Shown piece by piece: positions 56,526-64,000 of a DNA stretch of 64,000 nucleotides. Origin of the DNA: Panax quinquefolius (Eukaryota > Streptophyta > Magnoliopsida > Apiales > Araliaceae); contig CM035170.1 in assembly GCA_020205615.1 (NCBI GenBank), positions 117,561,674 through 117,625,673 on the forward strand, written 5' to 3'. Position 1 is the stretch's first letter, and each line of letters opens with the position of its first letter. Under the pieces are notes generated by a model, which was given only the letters and a program-made list of their open reading frames with translations, did not search any database and had not been told where the DNA came from. Made by a program: the position numbers and the translations under genes.

Positions 56526-58133
56526 GACCTCTATGTGGCGGATTACTCTGGGAGAGCTCTACTAAATGTGAAGCCCAAGATGTTAATGAACATTTTCATT
56601 TATAAACATCCACACAAGGAGTGTAGCTATAAACAAGTGTTCTACTTCTCTGCATAGCCTGTGATCACATAATGGGTTTTAACCTTCTGTTCAAGATTCT
56701 GTTTTTGTAACATATTTTCTTGTGCTCTCACTTTATTCCGTTATCTTTCTGCATGTTACTTTCCTTTCTTTCTTCCATGAACTTCTCCAAGGTAGGTAGG
56801 AATGCAAGTTGGGTAAAAGAATTCTGAAATGAATTATAGAAAATTCAGGGAAATAAGTACGTATTGATTGGCTGGGTTTAGATTCAGCTTGGACTTTGTA
56901 CACAGGTAATACTTAAAAATAATGGCTCTTCAACAAATGTGATCAGGTTATCGAGTCTATGATGGAGACACCACTTCAATCTCTTTCATACACATTCACG
57001 GAAGTGAAATTGCATTTCTAAAGCAGTCTAAATATGATAGACTGAAATACATTGACAATTTTTTTTAACCGGTTGTTTCCACTTGGATCCTGGTTTTTCA
57101 AGTATGTAACTAAAGGCCGATTGCGGAACTTTTAAAGCGGGGCTTTAGGTGAGCCAACATGAAAGCATGTTGTACAGGGGATTTTGAAATGATTGACAGG
57201 TTGAGAGTTCTATTAATTATTCCTATCTAACAGTTGACATAGCATACTACTTGACTACACTAGGGATTACTGTCTTTCAAGCTTGGCTAGGTTCATTGGT
57301 GTCATGGTCTGACATAGTGTCTGTTGCAATATACACTGGGGAAAAATTGTTCCAGCTGAGCTGATTACTGTTTCGCTCTATCTTAGGCCCAAATGAAAGG
57401 CGTCCATTGTGTTCAATCTTGACTTGCTTTGTTCTTGGGTTACTCAGCCCCGACTCAGTGTTGAACAACTTATATGGCAACATATTTTGTCTTTTGGAAG
57501 GCCCATTTGAAATGTTGGGACAGCAAGCATGCCAGTGTGGAAGTAATATCATTGTTTTTCTGTTATGTTGGCTAAAATTATTGCCATGACTTGCTAAAAG
57601 TAATGTATGATACTAGACATGTTAGATAGTTCTACATTTCTCAGTAGCTCATGTGTTTGACTAAGAAATACTTATGCCAGAGGAAGTTATACATGGTCCC
57701 TATCACAAGTGCATTACAAGTATATTGTTTACTGCTTTACTATTGCATTAGGGTTGAGGTGGATGTAGTTTTGGCTCCTTGAGAAATTGTGCTTGTAAGA
57801 ATGCTAGAAATCCACACATTTGGGTGACTAGTGAGATTAGCAAGCTGTTTGGCGATCCAAACCAAGCTAGTCCCATGTGGCTTTGTTTATTTGCTGCTGA
57901 CCATGTTAACATAAGATACCCTCCAATTAGGCCATTATGCTTACTTTATTGACAAAAATTGTTTAATAGCCCAGAGAAACTTCAATATGCTGATGATTTC
58001 TAATGTGAATGTCAGCTGTGCTTGCAACAAAACATACTTCTACAAGTGTTTTTTCACACAGCTATTCCTCAACTTCTCTCTTTTCATTTTTGATCTATTT
58101 CAGGTGCTACGAAGAGAAGCAAGACTAGGATGA

Positions 58134-59253
58134 TTTTTGTGCGAGACTAATTTCATAATTTGTGTTATATTCCCAATATTCCACAACATCATCATTCATG
58201 ATGAATTTGCTTGTTGGATGGTGGATAAATAAGGATATATACGCTTGTCTTGTTTCTTACATATGGCACATCATATATTTTACTGCAGCTCTTCTAGGTG
58301 CAACAACTATACTGGTCCAAGGATATATTCAATTTTGGTGTAAAGACATATGATCCTTTTACTAAACGTTAATCACCGGAGACTTGCGTTGGTACCTAAT
58401 CCTGGAGTTGTACGACTCAGCCAAGATTTTGTAAGCACGGAATGTTATTGCCCAAGTGTTTGTAAGGATGGATGATGCATGCTGGTTTTAACACATTGTT
58501 TTGTGGAGTATAACAAAGTAGTGGACATTTTTTAAGTTTCTTGTGTGCCATTTTTCTCTTAGGAGCTGTGGGTGAAGTTTTCTCAATTGCTAGGAGATTG
58601 GAAGAAAAACATGATATGGCTGCATTTCTATTTAAGGGCTGGAAATTTCTTATGTTGAAAAGTTAAAATATACTTCTGTTTCTATTTAATCTGTTCTTGC
58701 ATATAAAAATTTGGCACATGGGCTGATTAAAAAGAACAACAATAATCAGTAATAAAACATATAGTTATCTATGTTCATACATGTTTTAAGGAGACTTGCT
58801 CAAATTAGCAGAAGTGAATATCAGCAGCTTTGTTCTTTTGTTTTCTATTAGAAGAAACCCCCCAAACAGCGCCAATGCCCATGTTCTTTCATGGAGAAGG
58901 AGAGTATGCCAAGCCAAAGGATCTGCTAATTAAAGACCACAACAAAATCAACAAAAGAGACAACAATAGAAGCAGCAGCAGCATAAACTTCACCCAACCA
59001 AACAGAGTCAAAGAAAAAAAAGGAATCCAATGTGCATAATTGGTCTCCCCTTGTGCCGAAAGCTTCTGCAATTCCTCCACAGTATTTATTTTATTTTATT
59101 TTGTATTTTCTTTGTAAAATCAAAAACTAACAAAGATTACTAACCGAAAGCATCCAAGATAATGAGAAAATATATACGGAAACACAAAAGGAAGACAGTA
59201 GCGAACTCATATGTAGCCAAATAACAAGATTCTTATTTTATAACTTCATTTTT
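58134..59253. other. TRAPPC5 3' UTR and intergenic / CAF1 3' flank
   Basis: About 350-450 bp after the TRAPPC5 stop plausibly form its 3' UTR. The rest is the convergent spacer and 3' UTR of the minus-strand CAF1 gene. No other gene seen. Confidence 0.5.
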
Positions 59254-60090
59254 TTAATATGTAATTTGTCCATTCTCAACACCAAGACCATACAACACAC
59301 CAGCATATTTCTCAGGCGAACCACCAAAGAAGCTTTCTTTCAACTTCATGAAGGTACAACAAGTAAGCAAACTATCTGAACCAGCTTGGTGACAGATACC
59401 AATTCTCTCAATATCCAAAAGTTCTGCAAGCTTGTTCAGGCCACCATGAAGACTATTGCAGAACCTCATGAGATGTTTGATATCATATAGAGTTGGGAAA
59501 TACATTTTGAGCAAATCGAAGAACCCTGCTTGTGTATCAGGCAAATTTTGGCAAGTAAGTATCTTAAGCAAGTACCCAAAATCATACCCACTGTGAAAGG
59601 TCACCCAATGAACATTATCATTCAAAACAATCCCTGATGACATCAATAGCTCACTGAATCGATGAGCATCAATACCCTTTTCATTGTTCTTCTTAAAATC
59701 AATGCCACTCTGGCTCAGAAGCTCGATGGAGTCATTAGCATAGACATCCTCATTGAGATTGAATTCGCAGAAATTAAATTGCCAGATGCAGTACTTCTCA
59801 GTTCCACAAGTGGGAAGATTCCCATTTTCATCAGCGAATGTTAGACCCAGTTGAATCAACTTCAAAAGATCAACATTGGCCTTCAAGGTATGAAAATTGT
59901 ATTCGGTGGAACTCTTAAAATTCCCTATTGGACGAAGAACAATGCCGGGGAACTCAGTGTCCATAGCTATGAAAGGATAGTCATCTATTATCTCTGAAAT
60001 TAACGCGAACTCGTCTTCAAGATTATCATTCCAAACTTCCCTTATGTGAATTGATTCACTTTTCGACAGAATCGACATTATTCGGACCAA
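59254..60090 (-). CDS. CCR4-NOT complex CAF1-type poly(A) deadenylase
   Basis: An intact single-exon gene of 278 residues, the normal length for plant CAF1 proteins. CAF1 is a DEDD-family 3'-5' exoribonuclease that shortens mRNA poly(A) tails within the CCR4-NOT complex in the cytoplasm; several plant members respond to stress. Motifs: the N-terminal [15 protein letters not shown]; exonuclease I AMDTEFPG with D44 and E46; [10 protein letters not shown] with D170; and the third motif [10 protein letters not shown] with H234 and D239, so all four metal-binding acidic residues and the catalytic His are kept. The region [20 protein letters not shown] matches the family; the C-terminal [12 protein letters not shown] closes the domain. 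The first Met is at 60088-60090; a second ([16 protein letters not shown], 60076-60078) fits the family start better and may be used. A 5' UTR intron is predicted at 60163-60356. It is the only complete protein gene in the window without damage. Confidence 0.95.
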   Translation of the reverse strand: MVRIMSILSKSESIHIREVWNDNLEDEFALISEIIDDYPFIAMDTEFPGIVLRPIGNFKSSTEYNFHTLKANVDLLKLIQLGLTFADENGNLPTCGTEKYCIWQFNFCEFNLNEDVYANDSIELLSQSGIDFKKNNEKGIDAHRFSELLMSSGIVLNDNVHWVTFHSGYDFGYLLKILTCQNLPDTQAGFFDLLKMYFPTLYDIKHLMRFCNSLHGGLNKLAELLDIERIGICHQAGSDSLLTCCTFMKLKESFFGGSPEKYAGVLYGLGVENGQITY

Positions 60091-60162
60091 ATAGAATCAA
60101 ACAACAAAACACCCCAAAAACCCAATTCGACAACGTACAACAATACAATACAAATCCCAAAT

Positions 60163-60356
60163 CTGCAAGACACACAGCAAAACAAACAGACCCCCTAAAT
60201 CAATACTGAGTTTTAAATATTACCCATATCATAAAGAAACCCTAGATTTCAAGCAATCAAGGCTAGAAAAGAACTTTTCCTGTATACCCACCACATATTT
60301 TTATTCAGCCAAAAAAAAGGGGGCTAGAAATGAACATAAAAACAATAAGATCTTAC
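60163..60356 (-). other. Predicted 5' UTR intron of the CAF1 gene
   Basis: On the minus strand the donor CTCTAAG/GTAAGATC (exon end 60357) and acceptor TGTGTCTTGCAG/ATTTGG (exon start 60162) are both strong consensus sites, about 75 bp before the start codon. Confidence 0.6.
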
Positions 60357-60549
60357 CTTAGAGCTCCGAACTTTTCCTGTGCTTGGTCCAAAAGCTAGGA
60401 ACTTTGTGATGAGAACTGGTGTATTTTTACAGAATAATTTAAAAGAAAAGTTTTCTAGAAATAGAATACAAAGACAAAGAAAAAATAGAGTTTTTTTGTC
60501 CTTTTTGGGTACAGATCAAACAATTCAATCAATTTTGATATGGTTGTTA

Positions 60550-60759
60550 AATTTATTAGAGTAATATTACAAATACAAATTATTCTACAAATATTTTATA
60601 AACTGTTGATATGACATACTCTACCTCAGCATATTGATTAATAAATTGTTTCAATGTAATCTTCGGCCCCACACAATATGTTGAGGTGAAAAATACTATA
60701 TTAGCAGTTTGTAAAATATTTGTAAGATAATTTGTGTCTATGATATTATTCAATTTATT
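60550..60759. mobile_element. Short MITE with 8-bp TSD
   Basis: AATTTATT at 60550-60557 and 60752-60759 flanks a 194-bp element whose ends are inverted repeats over about 60 bp (AGAGTAATATTACAAATACA against TGTCTATGATATTATTC; ACAAATATTTTATAAACTG against CAGTTTGTAAAATATTTGT). A hAT-derived MITE is likely. Confidence 0.75.
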
Positions 60760-61417
60760 TTATCCATTTTAAAATTAGATATAAGTTTTAACTTTTTTAG
60801 TCATTTTAAGTTGATTATGTGTTTCATGTGGGTGTCTTTTACGATATAATTGGAATTCTAGGGGGGGGAAATCTAAAACTTTTTAGAATTACTCAAATTG
60901 AAATGCATGGTGATGGGTCTGTAATATAGTTTTTACTAATAAAAAGTCCACATTTCGTGTAACAAATTTAAGTCATCTCATGCTACTGTTAGGTGAATTT
61001 GCGCTTATAATTTTGACTAATCTTTTAAAATTAATTTAATACTATGTTGATCGTGAGTCTGTAGTGAGTTGAATATGAATGTTAAAAGTTTTTTGTTATT
61101 TTTTGTAATATGAATACGTTACAAAATTGAAGGTGAATAAGAGAGGAATATTATTATAATATATTAAAAAATTAATATATATCATTTTATAAAATAATGT
61201 GTCAACTTATAATTAATTGATACTATCAATATCTGAGTGAGCCTGACTATATTATTTTGAATTTATTTTTAGTATATATTTTTTAATTATCAAAACACTT
61301 CGAGTATAGAGATCCATAAATAATTAAGATGATCTTAATTCTCACATTTATACCCAGTACCGATTGTGGTTACTGGTTAGTACAAAATTCAACAATATAA
61401 AACCTTAAGCGTTCAAT
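60760..61417. other. AT-rich intergenic region
   Basis: No gene or repeat boundary recognised. Confidence 0.5.
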
Positions 61418-61491
61418 GCTCTCGTAGCTCAGTTGGTTAGAGCACCCGTTTAGTAAGCGGGAGGTCTTGAGTTCGACTCTCAACGAGAGCA
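61418..61491 (+). tRNA. tRNA-Thr (anticodon AGU)
   Basis: A perfect cloverleaf of 74 nt: acceptor stem GCTCTCG/CGAGAGC with discriminator A, D arm GCTC..GAGC, anticodon stem CCCGT/GCGGG with loop TTAGTAA (anticodon AGT in DNA, reading ACU), and T arm TTGAG-TTCGACT-CTCAA. Box A (TAGCTCAGTTGG) and box B (GAGTTCGACTC) for RNA polymerase III are intact. CCA is not encoded. A pol III terminator (TTTATTATTTTT) follows at once, and CAA motifs lie just upstream. No intron. Confidence 0.96.
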
Positions 61492-61503
61492 TTTATTATT
61501 TTT
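61492..61503 (+). terminator. Pol III terminator of tRNA-Thr
   Basis: T-rich run TTTATTATTTTT immediately after the tRNA. Confidence 0.65.
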
Positions 61504-62600
61504 AAATATTATAGAACATAATTTTACATTATGATTCGTTAGTCTCGCAAAAGAGCAAATAGTAAATAATTGCATAATTAATTGTTAAAAAATATCATTT
61601 AAAATTTAAAAGAATTTTAAACAATTGGGATTCTGATAAAAAAAAAATCACATGTTTATCAAATAATAAAAAAATAACGTGCATTATTTTTATTTCTAGA
61701 GCAACTATATTTCTCAATAATAAACTATTTTACCGGGGCTTATTCCAATTACATTATCCAAAACTAACAAAAATTAATGTACGATATAAAATTGATGAAA
61801 GGTATACTATAATTGATTAATTTTCTATTTATTTTTTAAAATCAAATGCAAGGAAATTAATAGTGTTAACGCCAGGATCTTCTGCCACGTCCCAATCACG
61901 TAAGACGCGCGATCCCACTAGCGATAAGAAACGATAAGCGCCACCACAAGCTCGGCGGTTAAAAGTCGAGGGGATATTTCAGGCGTGAGAGTCGATTATC
62001 GTGTTCGCGAGGTTAAACAATGGAGGAATATAATGTACGAGTGTCTTGAGAGAAATAATAATTCTCTCGTGTATATGTGATTATGAATGAAAGTTGTATG
62101 AGGTAATCGCATCTTTGTGAAGACTTCCTTTGCTAAGTTATCTCTCTTTTGCTTGGATTATGATTGTCACCCACTATTACCGACGACACACCCTTGATCG
62201 ATGGGTTCCAATGAAATTGCATATAGTTTATCCATCGCTTTTTGGTCAACCTTTGTCCCACTGCATGGTCGGTTATAATCCCATCCACATTAATCGTATG
62301 TGGTTCTACAGTCAACCGTCATTCTTTTTCATCATTACAAGTCAAAGATGTAGATATTTAAAATATATGATGGGTCGACCCAATTGATTGGGTCCGAAAT
62401 CTTAGAAGGACTTAATAAAGATAATAAAGTGATTTAGATCCAATAATGTCAACACCCAATAATGAAGACCCGATGGACTGGCGAATATGGCCCAATCCAT
62501 TTTAGTCAAATGGGAGAAATATCACGACCCAACAAATAGGAAAAAACGCGTTTAAGAAAATTACAACAACAAATTTAAAAGTAGAATAAAATGGATTTTT
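61504..62600. other. Intergenic region, transposon-like pieces
   Basis: 61865-62060 has a locally higher GC (CCACGTCCCAATCACG.., GCGAGGTTAAAC); 62160-62540 has CCCAAT/GGGTCG motifs. No coding domain recognised; probably decayed transposon sequence. Confidence 0.4.
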
Positions 62601-62925
62601 TTATGATGAAAATATCTTGTCACATTTCAAATTGATATAATTATATCTGTTATAAAAGATTACTAAAAATTAAGAACAAAATGATTAGAGAAAAGAGGCA
62701 TGTATCATAATATTTTCATATATCCATCATCATATATTACAATGCTCATGCTCTTATTTATAGATACATGGACTTGGAAGTTTCAAAACTCAAAAGTCAT
62801 GAGTTTAAAACTTAATGAACATGGGAGTTACTTAATGAACTTGGGAGTTCTAAAATACCAAAAGAGCATTACAATTAAATATAAATCTAGACATCCATAA
62901 ATATATATGTTATAATTTTATAACA
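62600..62925 (-). repeat. 3' LTR of a Ty1/copia element (outer border uncertain)
   Basis: On the minus strand the LTR begins TGTTATAAAATTATAAC right after a purine tract (AGGGGGAG, 62926-62933). A TATA box CTATAAATAAGAGC lies at 62750-62764 in reverse. The outer end was not located precisely. Confidence 0.65.
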
Positions 62926-64000
62926 CTCCCCCTTGGATATACATTGTATAACCATCTGCGTAGAAAAGCGCCTCATTAAAAACATTACGGTAAAAACCAA
63001 TGGGAAAAAAAAAACATTGGTTAAGGGAAAAAGAGTGCGGTCGTATATAAGCTCCCCCTCATGAATGTATCATTAAGTCCTCCAACTTTTGCATTCCAAT
63101 ATTGCGACGTATGATCCTTGAAACATTGTAGTTGATAATGCCTTCTTGAACAAATCGCTAGATTGTTCAATGTCACCACACTTATCAAGGTCGTTATGTG
63201 AAAAAGAATTTTGGTGAGATATGTTTTCTTCTATCTCCTTTGATGTATCCTCCCTTTAATTGAGCTATCATGCGGCATTGTCTTCATCTGAGAATGGATG
63301 GAGTCCTTTTATAGTAATTTTCTAAGAATATGCCTCGTTAAAAACCTTACCAAAATAAAATCCGATTGGGAAAAAAATTTGGCTAAGGAAAAGAGTACAA
63401 TATTCTTGTATAACTTCTAGTGCCTTGAGATTGCCTCATTTAAAACCTTGCAAAAGAAAAACCGATTGGGAAAAAAACCTTAGCGAAGGAAAAAAGTACA
63501 ATCAAAGACATATCCTTTTACTCCCCTTCATAAAAGTACATAGAATTTCCATTATTCATGGTAAAAATATCATTAAGTCAAAATATGCCAATATTGTGCA
63601 CAATCTTCTTCAAAATCATAGTTGGTAATGACTTAATGAATCTATCAACTAAATTATCACATGATCATATACTTGATATCAATATCGCCATTCTTACGGG
63701 GCTCAAAATAATTTTGGTGCAATATGCTTGGTTCTATCACCCATGATATAGCATCCTCTAATTTGAGTGATCAAGCAACATTATCTTCATATAATATCGT
63801 TGGACTATTTATGATTGATGATCATCCACAGTTCACACAAATATGTTGAATTCTTGATCTCGACCAAATACATTCACAACTTACTTCATAAATTGTGATA
63901 ATCTCGCATCAATGAGATCCAACTAACTCGTGGTTTTGATCCATAATTATAATTTAAGCGCAAATGCTATATCGGTCGTGAGAAATTTTACAATATATAT
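62926..64000 (-). mobile_element. Ty1/copia retrotransposon, 3' part (continues beyond window)
   Basis: Minus-strand sequence at about 63075-63195 encodes, with one frameshift, the end of a copia RNase H: DLFKKALSTTMF then IIRRNIGMQKLEDLMIHS and a stop, corresponding to the usual DLFTKALP..KL...IGM.RL end. Between this and the LTR, and again at 63330-63480, lie repeated blocks CCTC(A/G)TTAAAAAC..GATTGGGAAAAAA..AAGG, three in all, known from the 3' untranslated tail of some plant copia elements. The rest of pol lies outside. Confidence 0.75.

Larger units (their letters stand above)
44921..58103 (+). other. Last intron of TRAPPC5, 13.2 kb, filled with nested transposons
   Basis: The donor GAAGAG/GTATATAC at 44920/44921 and the acceptor GATCTATTTCAG at 58103 join FAEE to VLRREARLG as in other plant TRAPPC5 proteins. 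Inside are Gypsy element 3 (45703-55918) and a SINE (56321-56508). The rest (44921-45697, 55924-56303, 56526-58103) is ordinary AT-rich intron sequence. Confidence 0.85.
43324..58133 (+). pseudogene. TRAPPC5: TRAPPC5 (Trs31) subunit of the TRAPP complex, lacking 5' exons
   Basis: Five consecutive exons of the plant TRAPPC5 gene, joined in frame with consensus borders: 43324-43400 ([20 protein letters not shown]..), 44496-44572 (VADSLEKGTEHEDEYMISEK..), 44672-44738 (FISIPKDMGIFNCGAFVAGI..), 44813-44920 (GVLDGAGFPAVVTAHFVPVE..) and 58104-58133 (VLRREARLG, stop TGA). TRAPPC5 is a Bet3-family subunit of TRAPP, the vesicle-tethering complex and Rab GEF acting at ER-Golgi and trans-Golgi membranes. 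The visible 120 residues are the C-terminal two-thirds of a protein of about 190 and show no stop or frameshift. The first exons (start Met to the HREK region) are not found upstream; the sequence before 42930 is Gypsy element 2. The last intron is 13,183 bp because of nested transposons. Either the gene uses exons lost by deletion, making it a pseudogene, or a far-upstream promoter exon exists outside the expected range. Confidence 0.85.

Noticed and set aside
1..64000. CRISPR arrays, bacterial operons, origins or prophage
   Set aside because: None seen; all direct repeats are LTRs, TSDs, microsatellites or minisatellites of a plant genome.

Overview
This window is nuclear DNA of a flowering plant, almost certainly a eudicot. 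It is AT-rich and intron-bearing, with LTR retrotransposons, MULEs, hAT elements, Stowaway MITEs and a SINE filling most of the space between a few genes. I cannot name the species. Genes recognised by their translated products are: (i) a tandem family of nucleoredoxin-like (NRX) genes, with a 3' end at 1-584 and a nearly complete copy at 36110-38265; (ii) a fragment of a FIP1[V]-like mRNA polyadenylation factor gene at about 38738-39179 (minus strand); (iii) the 3' two-thirds of a TRAPPC5 (Trs31) gene, exons 43324-58133; (iv) an intact single-exon CAF1-type deadenylase, 59254-60090 (minus strand); (v) a tRNA-Thr(AGU), 61418-61491.

Layout. 1-584: last exon of NRX copy 1. 2754-5160: a large near-palindrome (arms about 0.9 kb) plus a third copy of part of the arm. 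5161-6740: a MULE with long TIRs and a 9-bp target duplication. 8002-20682: a chromodomain-type Ty3/Gypsy element with a GGGAG target duplication; a solo LTR of the same family sits in reverse orientation just behind its primer binding site. 22231-26443: a Stowaway MITE, relics of NRX exons, a foldback, and a segment duplicated again at 34822-35907. 26724-34068: a foldback element inserted in (TA)n, followed by tandem units of about 2.47 kb separated by (TA)n. 36110-38265: NRX copy 2, which carries an in-frame TAG. 39910 to about 42900: the 3' remnant of a second Gypsy element on the minus strand. 43324-58133: TRAPPC5 exons, with a 13.2-kb last intron that holds a complete Reina-like Gypsy element (45703-55918, TSD TAATT) itself carrying five further insertions, and a SINE. 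62600-64000: the 3' end of a minus-strand Ty1/copia element that runs off the window.

How it fits together. Gene order NRX - FIP1[V] fragment - TRAPPC5 suggests an old gene neighbourhood being eroded. From memory, FIP1[V] and TRAPPC5 are adjacent in Arabidopsis (AT5G58040/AT5G58030). Here FIP1[V] is reduced to one coding fragment, and TRAPPC5 lacks its first exons where a truncated Gypsy element abuts the gene. Only CAF1 and the tRNA look undamaged. All three thioredoxin-like folds of NRX copy 2 lack the CxxC redox motif.

Most striking structures: (1) the 5' LTR and inverted solo LTR of the first Gypsy element, a 2.6-kb inverted repeat with a loop of about 24 bp that contains the primer binding site, so transcripts from the LTR promoter should fold into long double-stranded RNA; (2) the NRX gene with no CxxC motifs and an in-frame stop flanked by intact coding sequence; (3) the TRAPPC5 intron with six datable layers of insertion. 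Element boundaries rest on terminal repeats and target duplications read by eye; frames inside the Gypsy elements are heavily broken.
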